Counted from the first letter of the stretch, positions 25,200-33,935 are shown. The stretch: DNA of 64,000 nucleotides from Leptolinea sp. UBA5203 (GCA_002412765.1 DHVR01000061.1:186001-250000); one strand, 5' to 3'. A program made the numbers and translations. Notes: generated by a model not told the origin, from the letters alone.

Positions 25200-25958
25200 T
25201 TATAGAACTGCTCTAGCAACGGTGATACCCATGACACAAGCCGCGTGTTTTGCAAGCAATTCAGTACTGCAGCCATTCATAGTAGCACTAGTCGTGGCAA
25301 TATCATCTACTAATAGGATTCTTTTTCCTTGCACTAAATCCTGATTTGCAAGGAAGGCACCGTTAACATTGATTAACCTTTTTTCACGCGGCAGATCAGC
25401 CTGGATCTGTGTATCAATATTACGGACTAATCCGTTTTCACAAATCGGTTTTGCAAAAGTCAAGCTAATGGGTAATGCCAAGCGATACGCTTGATTGAAC
25501 CCGCGAAATTTCCGCCGTTGTTTGCTTAATGGGATCGGGATGATGAGATCAAACTTCCAATTTAGGGTAACTAGTAGTTCTGCACACTTATAACCAAAAT
25601 ACTCACTGATCCCAAAATCCTGATGGAATTTCATTTTCAGTAGCGCTTCGCGAATAGAATTTTCATAGACTGCCACGGATCGAATGGCATGAAATACAGG
25701 TGGATTCTCTAAACAACTTTTACATAGAGAGGAGCCCCTTCCTAGTAGGGGTTGACCACAAGTTGTGCAAAGGTTAGAAATCAAGTAGGAGATGCTTTCT
25801 TCACAAGCGGGACAAAATCGGTACCCCTCTTTGCCACACCCAGCACACAAAGGGGGATAGATCCAATCCAAAACTTGCCAGAATGTTCGATAGAGTGAAG
25901 CATTAATTAGAGGGATTGGACGGTTTGTTGCTGTTGACGACAAACTTGTCTTATCCAA
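25200..25958 (-). CDS. ComF-family phosphoribosyltransferase-like protein
   Basis: 252 residues. The N-terminus carries a zinc-ribbon set of Cys (PPLCAGCGKEG, FCPAC, LCTTCG, LCKSC), then a type I PRTase fold with IPIPLSKQRRKFRGFNQA and the PRPP loop ILLVDDIATTSATM. ComF proteins are needed for DNA uptake in competent bacteria and have a helicase-partner role there; other members are of unknown function. The TTG start was chosen because it has a GGGGA site 5 bases upstream; another TTG lies 12 bases earlier. The gene overlaps the end of tadC and is therefore the last gene of the Tad pilus unit. Confidence 0.85.
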   Translation of the reverse strand: MDKTSLSSTATNRPIPLINASLYRTFWQVLDWIYPPLCAGCGKEGYRFCPACEESISYLISNLCTTCGQPLLGRGSSLCKSCLENPPVFHAIRSVAVYENSIREALLKMKFHQDFGISEYFGYKCAELLVTLNWKFDLIIPIPLSKQRRKFRGFNQAYRLALPISLTFAKPICENGLVRNIDTQIQADLPREKRLINVNGAFLANQDLVQGKRILLVDDIATTSATMNGCSTELLAKHAACVMGITVARAVL

Positions 25959-26901
25959 ACATATCCCCAAGAGCAGAATGGAACAATTTTAGTGCTGCGG
26001 GTGTAAGCAGAACGATCATCAGAGAAGGAAAGATCAACAATCCCATCGGAACCAGCATTTTGATAGGCGCTTTACGAGCTTCTTCCTCGGCACGTTGGCG
26101 CCGTTTAACACGCATCTGGTCAGATTGAATACGAAGTACTTTTGCCAGGCTGACACCAAGCATTTCACTTTGGATGACAGCAGCCGTAAAACTGGTCATT
26201 TCCGGGATACCAACTCTGGTGGCCATATCACGTAAGGCTTCTTTTCTCAATTTGCCAAGCTGAATTTCTTTGATGACGACACCAAAAGCAAGCGAAAGTT
26301 CACTTTGCCATTTTTGAGCGACTTTTTGCATGGCAGCATCAAACCCAAGCCCTGCTTCAACGCAAATGGTGAGTAAATCCAGGGCATCTGGCAAGGCACG
26401 GCGAATATCTTTTTGGCGACGGTTTATTTTTGAAGTTAACATCAAGGATGGGAAGGCGAAGCCTAATAAGCCAAAAACAAGGCTGAGCAGAATTCGCTGC
26501 CCTAAGGGCATTCTGAAGGATCCAATCATAAAAATAAGGAAGACGCCGCCACTAAACACGCCCAGAAATATAAATTGAGCTAATAAAATCATGGATGGAT
26601 CTAGTTTTGATGAAACGCCTGCTAAATCCAGCTTCTTTTCAATGGAGAGTAATGCATTTTGTGGTGTAAAACGAACGGCAAAATTACCTAGTCCACGTGC
26701 GATAGGAAAAATCACACGCTCAGTGAAAGGTTGAGAGAGTTCAATTTTTTCCAGGTCAAAGTCTTCACCACTCTGGCTTAGTTCATCCAATCTGGAGAGA
26801 AGTGCCCGTTCGTCAATGGTTGCTGGATTTCTTAAGCCAATAAATACCAATAAACCAGCGATGAGGGCAACAATGCCAACTGCAATTAGGATTCCTGTCA
26901 T
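25951..26901 (-). CDS. tadC: Tad pilus inner-membrane protein TadC (T2SS GspF-like)
   Basis: 316 residues, GspF/PilC-like platform protein of the Flp pilus assembly machine. Transmembrane helices are seen at the N-terminus (about 1-23), around 105-150, and near the C-terminus (MLVPMGLLIFPSLMIVLLTP). Between them is a cytoplasmic GspF domain with DALDLLTICVEAGLGFDAAMQKVA, the typical TadC/GspF helix pair. It follows tadB by 18 bases and overlaps comF. With TadB it should form the inner-membrane platform driven by the TadA ATPase. Confidence 0.9.
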   Translation of the reverse strand: MTGILIAVGIVALIAGLLVFIGLRNPATIDERALLSRLDELSQSGEDFDLEKIELSQPFTERVIFPIARGLGNFAVRFTPQNALLSIEKKLDLAGVSSKLDPSMILLAQFIFLGVFSGGVFLIFMIGSFRMPLGQRILLSLVFGLLGFAFPSLMLTSKINRRQKDIRRALPDALDLLTICVEAGLGFDAAMQKVAQKWQSELSLAFGVVIKEIQLGKLRKEALRDMATRVGIPEMTSFTAAVIQSEMLGVSLAKVLRIQSDQMRVKRRQRAEEEARKAPIKMLVPMGLLIFPSLMIVLLTPAALKLFHSALGDMFG

Positions 26902-26919
26902 AGCGCGTCTCCTAATAAA

Positions 26920-27888
26920 TTAGACTTCAATATCGCCCAATTTATTCATAGCAAAATATCCAGCAACGATTAAAGCTGCTGCCAGACCTAGAGCAATATA
27001 GCCGCAGATACCGGCTGTTGGACTGAAAAACTCCATGATATATTCACGATTAATTAAATATAAAACCCCGATGACAAATAGTGGCATCATGGCGAGGAAG
27101 CGTCCAGAATACATGACTTGGGCGGTAAGAACCCGAATTTCACCTTTGATGCGTACACGTTCGCGAATGGTGTACGAAATCGTATCCAAAATCTCAGCGA
27201 GGTTACCACCAACCTCACGTTGAACATTTATGGCTGTTATGACTAGATCCAAATCGTCTGATGGAATACGACGCAATAAATTGTCCAGGGACCTTTCCAT
27301 GGGAATACCAAGCTGCATTTCCTGAACTACACGATAAAATTCATCTGAAATAGGGGGAGGCAGCTCCTTGCTAACAGCTTCCATGGCTTGCATGGTGGAA
27401 TACCCTGCCCGCAGACCATTGACCATTAAGTTAAGCATATCAGCAAGTTGTTCATTGAAGCGGATCAAGCGTTTGCTTTGTTGGTTGTTTACATACATTC
27501 TGGGCAAAAAAGGACCGATGATGACGCCGATTAAGCCCACAATAATGGATTTATTACCAATGAACCATGTCAATAAACCAAGAGCAAAGGATGCAATGAT
27601 CATCAAGGCAACAAACTCACCCGGTTTCATTTTTACATCTGCGCGAGCGAGCGATTTGGAGATGTTTTCGCCAATTGAAGAACCTTCCACCCGTTTGTTA
27701 AGCCAGTCCGTGACAGGTGTAGTTTTAATTCTTTTTATTTCTTCAATATCAATCTGCCGTTGGTCAACGATGTCACCAAGACGCTGTTCAACATCCGAGC
27801 GACTACTTCTTACTGAGATCAGGATGCCGACAAATAGCATCAAAAATGAGATGACAGCACCAGCAATCAGAATGGTCGTTACATCCAT
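26920..27888 (-). CDS. tadB: Tad pilus inner-membrane protein TadB (T2SS GspF-like)
   Basis: 322 residues, paired with TadC. An N-terminal transmembrane helix, a middle hydrophobic pair near residues 90-130, a GspF domain with LADMLNLMVNGLRAGYSTMQAMEAV, and C-terminal helices (FLAMMPLFVIGVLYLI and GYIALGLAAALIVAGYF). The segment REVGGNLAEILDTI is the second conserved GspF helix. It is separated by 43 bases from the ATPase gene and by 18 from tadC, consistent with a single transcript. Confidence 0.9.
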   Translation of the reverse strand: MDVTTILIAGAVISFLMLFVGILISVRSSRSDVEQRLGDIVDQRQIDIEEIKRIKTTPVTDWLNKRVEGSSIGENISKSLARADVKMKPGEFVALMIIASFALGLLTWFIGNKSIIVGLIGVIIGPFLPRMYVNNQQSKRLIRFNEQLADMLNLMVNGLRAGYSTMQAMEAVSKELPPPISDEFYRVVQEMQLGIPMERSLDNLLRRIPSDDLDLVITAINVQREVGGNLAEILDTISYTIRERVRIKGEIRVLTAQVMYSGRFLAMMPLFVIGVLYLINREYIMEFFSPTAGICGYIALGLAAALIVAGYFAMNKLGDIEV

Positions 27889-27931
27889 GGAACCCCCGCT
27901 GTTTTACGAGCATATGAGAAAAATCTCAATA

Positions 27932-29338
27932 TCATCGTCTTCTTCTGTCTCCGATGCCAAAAATAGAAGGCGGTAAATTGATTCCGGCTGCTTCTAATTT
28001 GTCCATGAATTTTGGTCTTAATCCAGTTGCACGCAAACGTCCAACAACTTTATTATTGTCATAGCCAACTTGTTCAAATACGAAGATATCGGTCATAGTA
28101 ATCACATCACCTTCCATGCCGGTAACTTCAGTCAAGTTAGTTACTTTACGAGAGCCATCCCGCATACGCTCTTGGTGAACCACCAGATCAATAGCCGAGG
28201 AGATTTGTTCCCGGATGGCACGAATGGGTAAATCCATACCAGCCATAAGGGCCATGGTTTCCATACGCGCTACAGTATCCCGTGGGCTGTTAGAGTGAGC
28301 CGTGGTCATGGAACCATCATGACCGGTATTCATAGCCTGGAGCATATCGATAGCCGCTTCATCCCGGATTTCTCCAACAATGATGCGGTCTGGTCTCATA
28401 CGCAGGGCATTAATCACGAGTTGCCGAATGGTCACTTCACCACGGCCTTCAATGTTGGATGGACGTGACTCAAGTGTAACGACATGCTCCTGACGTAGCT
28501 GGAGCTCTGCCGCGTTTTCTACTGTGATAATGCGCTCATCTGATGGAATAAAACTGGAGCAAACATTTAGCAACGTAGTTTTACCAGAACCGGTACCACC
28601 AGAAATGACAACATTGAGGCGGGCCATAACGCATGCCCGTAAAAAGTCAACTGCTTCTGCCGTGATAGAGCCAAAACCAATCAATTGGTCTACTGAGATT
28701 GGAATTTTGGAAAATTTACGAATCGTGATGGTTGGACCAATCAGGGAAATTGGCGGGATAATGGCATTTACACGGGAACCATCCGGGAGGCGGGCATCCA
28801 CGTAAGGACTGGATTCGTCAATACGACGTCCTAAAGGGGCAACAATCCGATCGATAATACGCATAACATGGTCATTACTTTCGAAGGAAACAGGGACCCG
28901 ATATAGTCTACCAGAACGCTCAACGTAGATATTCTTTGGCCCATTAACCATGATTTCTGTGATGGATTCATCTTCCAAAAGGATCTGAAGGGGACCAAAG
29001 CCAAGAATTTCTGCCGCGATTTGTTCAAATAAACGGTTCCTTTCGGGTCTGGAAAGAACCATATCCTCTTCATTCAAAATCTGTTCAAAAAGCTCTTGAA
29101 TGGTATTTCGGACTTCTTTGGTTTTACTGATGTCCATGGTTGGATCAAGTCCATTGAGGAGTTTATTCTGTACTCGATTTTTTAAGTCAAAGTAAGTGTC
29201 TTTTCCTCCTTTAACTGGAGGAGCGGGGATTCTTTTTGCTTTAAATGCCGCAGCTGCATCCATGCTCCCATTGGACTGAACAGGGCTCTTTGCAACTTGT
29301 GAATCACCTTCACTTTGTAATCGTTTCAAAATGGACAT
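27932..29338 (-). CDS. tadA: Tad pilus assembly ATPase TadA/CpaF
   Basis: 468-residue secretion ATPase of the CpaF/TadA (VirB11-like) family that powers Flp pilus assembly. Seen: an N-terminal helical region, FGPLQILLEDESITEIMVNG, then the Walker A SGGTGSGKTTLLN, an ATVE-type strand ERIITVENAAELQL, the Asp/Glu box and GEIRDEAAIDML (Walker B region), and the His-containing TGHDGSMTTAHSN. Length fits CpaF. The unit's order (cpaB, tadZ/cpaE, tadA, tadB, tadC) matches Tad loci in Actinobacteria and Chloroflexota. Confidence 0.95.
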   Translation of the reverse strand: MSILKRLQSEGDSQVAKSPVQSNGSMDAAAAFKAKRIPAPPVKGGKDTYFDLKNRVQNKLLNGLDPTMDISKTKEVRNTIQELFEQILNEEDMVLSRPERNRLFEQIAAEILGFGPLQILLEDESITEIMVNGPKNIYVERSGRLYRVPVSFESNDHVMRIIDRIVAPLGRRIDESSPYVDARLPDGSRVNAIIPPISLIGPTITIRKFSKIPISVDQLIGFGSITAEAVDFLRACVMARLNVVISGGTGSGKTTLLNVCSSFIPSDERIITVENAAELQLRQEHVVTLESRPSNIEGRGEVTIRQLVINALRMRPDRIIVGEIRDEAAIDMLQAMNTGHDGSMTTAHSNSPRDTVARMETMALMAGMDLPIRAIREQISSAIDLVVHQERMRDGSRKVTNLTEVTGMEGDVITMTDIFVFEQVGYDNNKVVGRLRATGLRPKFMDKLEAAGINLPPSIFGIGDRRRR

Positions 29339-29371
29339 TGGGTTCTCCGTACAAATAAACCAGCGCTAATT

Positions 29372-30595
29372 TCAATCCTCAATTGCCATTTCTTGCAATG
29401 CTTTGAGTTTGTCTTTTATTGCATCGGTAAGTTGGAAAATTGCTTTACTAATCAGCAGGTTCTTGTTTTCCAGGATAAATGGAACCCCACGGTTAATTGA
29501 GCTGGAAACAACCCTTTCTTCAAACGGGATTGTCACGGATACTTCCAGTTTTAAACTTTCTCCAACCCGTTCTGGGGTGATGGCAATTCGTTTATCAAAT
29601 TGATTCATGATAAAAAGAATTGAACCACGGGATATTCCAGTTGCATCCATTAAGGACAAGAAACTATTTGCACTTTTAATGGAGGAAATATCCTGGGTGG
29701 TGATAAGGACAATTAAATCTGAAAAATCAAGACTGGCTTGAACAACATCCGTCAGGTAGGAATTGGTATCGATGACGATATATTTAAAGTGTTTACGTAA
29801 ATAGGTGATAAGTTTTGTAAATTGTTCAGGATCAATTTGATAGGCCAACTCAGGGCGAGGAGGAGCGGCTAAAATCTTGAGATCCGAAGTTGAGTGTTGG
29901 GTTAAAGCTTCATTGATTACATCAATGTCGAGATCATCAACTCTTGGGGTTAAGTCGGCCAATGAATTTTTTACGGGTTCGTTGACAAAGACAGCAGTAT
30001 CACCAAATTGCAGACTGCCATCCACCAGAAGGACTTTCTGATTATTGGACAGCAGCGACAAAGCTAAGTTTACTGCGATGGTTGTTTTTCCGGTTCCACC
30101 CTTTGGACTGTATATCGTAATCACTTTTCCGTAAGTGGAAGAGCCTTCGACACCACTCTGGCTGCCTTCACTAGAGGTCGCATATGCTGTGGCAACTTTC
30201 CCTTTTTCCTGAATTGCCATTTCACCAGCCCGATTAATGGCACTGGTTAATTCATCGATGGATGGGGGTTTGGTAAGGAAATCTCGAGCGCCAGCCAGCA
30301 TAGCCCGGCGCATATAGCTCGGATCTCCTTGAACCGATAGAATAATGACCTGAGCATAAGGGACTTTATTGCGTATAGCTTCAGTAGCTGCAATGCCATC
30401 CATGTCGGGCATGTTAATGTCCATTACGATGACATCGGGTTTTAATAAAGAAGCTTGCTTGATCCCTTCTGCGCCGTTATTGGCAGTCCCAACCACTTCG
30501 ATATTCTGATCGAATTGCAACAGCCTGCGAATATTTTCTCTGGTTTCATCAATATCATCAACGATCAGTACCCGAATTTTTTGTTGAGCGGCCAT
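29372..30595 (-). CDS. tadZ: TadZ/CpaE-like protein: receiver domain plus MinD/ParA-like ATPase
   Basis: 407 residues. Residues 6-120 are a response-regulator receiver with a complete phosphorylation site set: Asp13/Asp14, phospho-acceptor Asp59 in VIVMDINMPDMDG, Ser87, and Lys109. Residues about 150-400 are a MinD/ParA-type ATPase with the deviant Walker A SPKGGTGKTT and LLVDGSLQFGDTA. TadZ/CpaE proteins localise the Tad machine to sites in the membrane. Many have degenerate receivers; this one looks phosphorylatable, so a histidine kinase could control piliation. No kinase gene is in the window. Confidence 0.88.
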   Translation of the reverse strand: MAAQQKIRVLIVDDIDETRENIRRLLQFDQNIEVVGTANNGAEGIKQASLLKPDVIVMDINMPDMDGIAATEAIRNKVPYAQVIILSVQGDPSYMRRAMLAGARDFLTKPPSIDELTSAINRAGEMAIQEKGKVATAYATSSEGSQSGVEGSSTYGKVITIYSPKGGTGKTTIAVNLALSLLSNNQKVLLVDGSLQFGDTAVFVNEPVKNSLADLTPRVDDLDIDVINEALTQHSTSDLKILAAPPRPELAYQIDPEQFTKLITYLRKHFKYIVIDTNSYLTDVVQASLDFSDLIVLITTQDISSIKSANSFLSLMDATGISRGSILFIMNQFDKRIAITPERVGESLKLEVSVTIPFEERVVSSSINRGVPFILENKNLLISKAIFQLTDAIKDKLKALQEMAIED

Positions 30596-30659
30596 ACTCT
30601 CTCCACCTTCATGATTGTGTAAAGAACGGTATTGAATATTTCCACAATGGACATCAAAA

Positions 30660-31751
30660 TTACTGCGCTATGGTCGGTGCTTCACCTGGATAAAGCATTT
30701 CATCCCGACGAGGTTCCATTCCATAGGGAAGTTTGGATGGGTATGGAATACCGTATTGATCCATAACAAATTGAAGGGTGACAGCTTGGGTGGCGTTTTT
30801 CTCCGTATCACCAGCGCCACGTAAGACGAAGTTGAACTTCGCATTTGCAATTAGCAGGTAATTAAGCGTTACTGCATCTTGTGGCGTTACGATAACGGTA
30901 ATCAATTCTGGCCGTGCAACTGGCGCCTGTTCTTCAGTAGCGGCGGCAGGATCAGGGGTTGCTGCGGCAGTAGCGGAAATATTCCCATCAGATGGAAAGT
31001 CTCCAACCCACAGAACAACTGCGTCGTATACCAAGGTCTGGCTGACAAGGCGAGGGCGCTGTGCCTCTGATGCTACAACATATATCGGTTGGTTTAAGGT
31101 TACATCCATTTCCGTGCGGCCTTGCATGGAAACCGCGCCACCGGAAGTGATGGTGGTGGAGGCAGTAGTTCCAGGTGCTTCAGCACTGCCTGGTCCGGGA
31201 GCTGTGACACTTGCCGAGTAGTTGGGCAATTTGGATTGGAAATCGGCGTCCATATCAACCAGCAGCAGGGAGGTCAAAACATTAACATGGTCGCCGGGTT
31301 GTAAACCATAGGCCATGGAAGTAAGTCTTGAAATGGGAATTGTTATCCCAACCATGCCTCGTGGAATCTGAAATGCGGCATAAGATCCCGCCTGGCCTTC
31401 AGTTAAAACACTGGCCGTAACAGGCATACCCTGTGGCAGATCAAATTTCGCTTTTTTATCGATAACATCCTCAATACTGGTAAAGAACAATCCTTGTACC
31501 AATTTCTCCTGAGGATATGGAATCATCGTTAGAACACTTTCAGTCAATGAGGTTCCACGGGTGACTGGTTGTGCAATAACGACAATTTCTGACATTACAT
31601 TCTGGGGTTCAGGTGTAGCGACTTCTTGCGATTGCGGTTTAAGGAGATTCTGACTCCAGAAGAAAACTGCTGCCAGCGCCAATATTAATATCAATACGAC
31701 AGCGACAAGGATAATTACTCTTCCACTATTTTTTCTATTACTAGCAGCCAT
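30660..31751 (-). CDS. cpaB: Flp pilus assembly protein CpaB/RcpC
   Basis: 363 residues. A short basic N-terminus, one transmembrane helix (about residues 12-32), an SAF domain (VVIAQPVTRGTSLTESVLTMIPYP, of which VIAQPVTRGTSL is the signature), and a C-terminal RcpC-like domain with LVTVIVTPQDAVTLNYLL near 290. A Thr/Ser/Gly-rich region at about 190-210 and an Ala/Pro stretch near 265-275 look like linkers. The start was chosen at MAASNRK because of an AGAGGGG site 5 bases upstream. In diderms RcpC acts with a secretin; no secretin gene is present here, consistent with a monoderm envelope. Confidence 0.85.
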   Translation of the reverse strand: MAASNRKNSGRVIILVAVVLILILALAAVFFWSQNLLKPQSQEVATPEPQNVMSEIVVIAQPVTRGTSLTESVLTMIPYPQEKLVQGLFFTSIEDVIDKKAKFDLPQGMPVTASVLTEGQAGSYAAFQIPRGMVGITIPISRLTSMAYGLQPGDHVNVLTSLLLVDMDADFQSKLPNYSASVTAPGPGSAEAPGTTASTTITSGGAVSMQGRTEMDVTLNQPIYVVASEAQRPRLVSQTLVYDAVVLWVGDFPSDGNISATAAATPDPAAATEEQAPVARPELITVIVTPQDAVTLNYLLIANAKFNFVLRGAGDTEKNATQAVTLQFVMDQYGIPYPSKLPYGMEPRRDEMLYPGEAPTIAQ

Positions 31752-31792
31752 GTGCCCCTCTCTCAAAATGAACTTTGGGTTAGTTTATCCAT

Positions 31793-31798
31793 ATTATA
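31793..31798 (-). promoter_or_regulatory. -10 element upstream of cpaB
   Basis: Minus-strand TATAAT about 40 bases before the cpaB start. No clear -35 hexamer is seen. It would allow the assembly genes to be transcribed separately from the pilin gene. Confidence 0.35.
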
Positions 31799-31872
31799 CG
31801 GCAAAAAGCGATCTGTATATAGGGAAATTGGGTACTCGAATCCTTATTTTCTGTATAGATACCTATTGTAAA

Positions 31873-31908
31873 GTAAGAAAGGCCCTGAATTTCAGAGCCT
31901 TTCTTACT
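31873..31908 (-). terminator. Hairpin terminator after the flp pilin gene
   Basis: An inverted repeat starting GTAAGAAAGG with its complement ending at 31908 and inner CTGAA/TTCAG pairs, followed on the minus strand by TTTAC. It lies between the pilin gene and cpaB and could keep pilin mRNA in excess over the assembly genes. Confidence 0.65.
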
Positions 31909-31934
31909 GCATAACTTAGATTGAACGATTTGGA

Positions 31935-32081
31935 CTAGATGGATTCAACAATGTTGCTGAAGATGGCGCCAATGGCGGGTCCGAGCAATGCAAGAATTAC
32001 GATTACGACTACGGCAACTAATACGAGAATTAATGCGTATTCAACAAGACCCTGAGCTTTTTCTTTCGGTGCGAATAACAT
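31935..32081 (-). CDS. flp: Flp-type pilin
   Basis: A 48-residue prepilin. It starts MLFAPKEKAQ, then has the prepilin peptidase motif with GLVEYALI, where cleavage after Gly would leave a mature pilin starting Leu-Val-Glu with the Glu at the usual position 5-like region and a hydrophobic helix LILVLVAVVVIVILALLG. It ends with FSNIVESI. An AAAGGAG ribosome site lies 7 bases upstream. It is the major subunit of the Tad/Flp pilus. It has its own promoter and a hairpin after it. No prepilin peptidase (TadV/PilD) gene is in the window. Confidence 0.93.
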   Translation of the reverse strand: MLFAPKEKAQGLVEYALILVLVAVVVIVILALLGPAIGAIFSNIVESI

Positions 32082-32133
32082 AGTGATTATCTCCTTTACT
32101 TAAAATGATGACGCTTTGTAAGATGTTAATTTC

Positions 32134-32161
32134 ATTATAAGTTCTTTATCTGAAAAATCAA
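32134..32161 (-). promoter_or_regulatory. Promoter of flp
   Basis: Minus-strand TTGATT (32156-32161), 16-base spacer, perfect TATAAT (32134-32139). The leader would be about 45 bases and contains the AAAGGAG ribosome site. Confidence 0.55.
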
Positions 32162-32229
32162 GGTAAAAAACAGTTAAATTCCTTACAACAGCCTTACAGG
32201 CATAATTATAAACACATTCTATATTAAAG

Positions 32230-32258
32230 TTGTTCACAAAGTTAAATCCAGATATAAT
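32230..32258 (+). promoter_or_regulatory. Promoter of the SPFH two-gene unit
   Basis: Plus-strand TTGTTC (32230-32235), 17-base spacer, perfect TATAAT (32253-32258). It faces away from the flp promoter about 70 bases off. Confidence 0.55.
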
Positions 32259-32303
32259 TAACAAGGATTGTTTTTGTCAGTTCCCCATCTTTGGAGGTTT
32301 ATA

Positions 32304-32831
32304 ATGGGAGATTTATTTCAACAAGTTAACGATGACCAAGATATCATCAAGAATCTAATGGCTAAAATCCCTGGTTTTAAAGGGTACATTGAACGAGAGA
32401 ACCGGCGTGCATCCGACAAAGTGTTGCGTGAACTAATTGCACAACGGTACGAAGAAGCATGGAAACGCGTTTCTTCCCTGCAGCGTGACCTGGTTCGAGA
32501 GGGTGAGTTAATCCTTGTTGGAGATTTGGAATCGGCCGCATTGAAGCTGCGTCAATTTGCCGATCGCATAAAAACTGCTGCATATGGATATTCTGGTTTT
32601 TTTGATGCTGTAAAAATTAATGAAGATGAATTGAAAGCACTCTACGAGTATGATCTGACTTTAATGAATTCCGTGGATGTCATTACCCGAGCCATTGAAA
32701 ATGTAGAAACATCCATCGGTGGGGATGGGCTACCAGCCGCAGTTAGAAACTTAACTTCTCAGGCTCAGGATTCGGTAGATTTATACAATCGTCGTTCGGA
32801 AGTATTTTTATCATTTGGTGAGCAACAATAA
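32304..32831 (+). CDS. Uncharacterised helical protein, partner of the SPFH protein
   Basis: 175 residues, no recognised domain. The sequence is mostly charged and predicted helical, with basic stretches (ERENRRASDKVLRE, LQRDLVREG) and an acidic middle. No signal peptide, membrane helix or Cys motif is seen. The start was fixed by a GGAGG site before ATGGGAGATTT; the frame is open 36 bases further upstream. It is followed after 28 bases by the SPFH gene, itself preceded by a GGAGA site, so the two are probably one transcript. By analogy with other SPFH loci it may form part of a membrane-associated complex, but that is inference. Confidence 0.6.
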   Translation: MGDLFQQVNDDQDIIKNLMAKIPGFKGYIERENRRASDKVLRELIAQRYEEAWKRVSSLQRDLVREGELILVGDLESAALKLRQFADRIKTAAYGYSGFFDAVKINEDELKALYEYDLTLMNSVDVITRAIENVETSIGGDGLPAAVRNLTSQAQDSVDLYNRRSEVFLSFGEQQ

Positions 32832-32859
32832 TTGATGCTTCCCACTTTGGAGATGTAAA

Positions 32860-33915
32860 ATGGCTAGAATTTTTGATGTAGTTGAGTATCCAAATGAGAT
32901 GCAGGATGAACTTGTCCATCGCTTTCCGGAAACTGGTGTTGCTGATTTACGGATTGGCTCCCAAATTATTGTTCGGGAATCTCAACAGGTTGTATTTTTT
33001 AGAGATGGAAAAGCCCTGGATGTTTTTGGCCCTGGTCGACATACCATTGTCACTGCGAACATTCCCAAATTAATTGATTTAATTGGGAAAGCATTTGGGG
33101 ATCGAACTCCCTTTACTGCAGAAGTTTATTATGTTGCCATGAAGGAATTTGCGGATCGCAAATGGGGCACTTCACAGCCGATTTTGGTCAGCAATCCCGG
33201 AATGGGGTTAGGTGTGGCTTTGTTGCAGGGATTTGGATCCTATAGTTTTCAAATCAGCGATGCACAGCAATTTGTTACCCAATTAGTCGGCGCTCAGGGG
33301 GCATATCGAACCGAAGACATTGAAAATCGCTTACGGAATATGCTCCTCTCTAAATTACAAGACGTTCTGGGTGAGACGGCTGCTACCAAAAGTGTTGTGA
33401 ATTTAATCGGTTTAACTGAAGAATTGGGTGCTGCTGTTCGGGTAAAAGCACAGGATGATTTTGCTGCTATTGGTTTGGTTTTAAAATCCTTCTATATCAG
33501 TAATTTGAAACCTTCCACTAAATCTGCTGAAGAATTGCGTGCCATGGGAATGTTGGATATGGCTACGTATACTCAATTGCAGGCTGCGGATGCCATGCGG
33601 GATGCAGCCCAAAATCCCAGCGGCGGTGCAGGGTTAACAGCAGGTATTGGAGCAGGAATGGGACTTGGCAATGTCATCTCACAATCGCTTCAGGGAATGA
33701 CTGGAGCGAATGCGGGAGCAGGTGCTCAAGCAGCAAAAGCGACACCGGAAGCAGCAGCCAATTCAGTTATGACACCTGCTGAGGCAGCCGCGGTACTTAG
33801 AGTATCTGAAGAGGATATTTTGGCAGCCATTACTGCAGGAGATTTGAAAGCCAGAAAAATTGGAAGTGCATATAGGATCAGCAAAGAAGCACTGGATGCG
33901 TACCTGGCAGGATAA
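32860..33915 (+). CDS. SPFH-domain protein with C-terminal excisionase-like helix-turn-helix
   Basis: 351 residues. Residues about 1-230 are an SPFH/band-7-like domain of the YdjI (virion core protein-like) group: QIIVRESQQVVFFRDGKAL, GPGRHTIVTANIP, and GSYSFQISDAQQFV. A Gly/Ala-rich region (about 245-300) is low in complexity. Residues 302-351 form an HTH_17 excisionase-type domain: MTPAEAAAVLRVSEEDILAAI, ending with AYRISKEALDAYLAG. YdjI-like proteins often end in a zinc ribbon; here an HTH replaces it. Excisionase-like HTH can bind DNA or act as a protein docking module. Function unknown. Confidence 0.7.
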   Translation: MARIFDVVEYPNEMQDELVHRFPETGVADLRIGSQIIVRESQQVVFFRDGKALDVFGPGRHTIVTANIPKLIDLIGKAFGDRTPFTAEVYYVAMKEFADRKWGTSQPILVSNPGMGLGVALLQGFGSYSFQISDAQQFVTQLVGAQGAYRTEDIENRLRNMLLSKLQDVLGETAATKSVVNLIGLTEELGAAVRVKAQDDFAAIGLVLKSFYISNLKPSTKSAEELRAMGMLDMATYTQLQAADAMRDAAQNPSGGAGLTAGIGAGMGLGNVISQSLQGMTGANAGAGAQAAKATPEAAANSVMTPAEAAAVLRVSEEDILAAITAGDLKARKIGSAYRISKEALDAYLAG

Positions 33916-33935
33916 AAAAGTGAAATAGTCGAATT

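Noticed and set aside
33601..33760. Gly/Ala-rich stretch in the SPFH gene as a DNA repeat
   Set aside because: Codon-level low complexity in a linker between two domains; no regular repeat unit.
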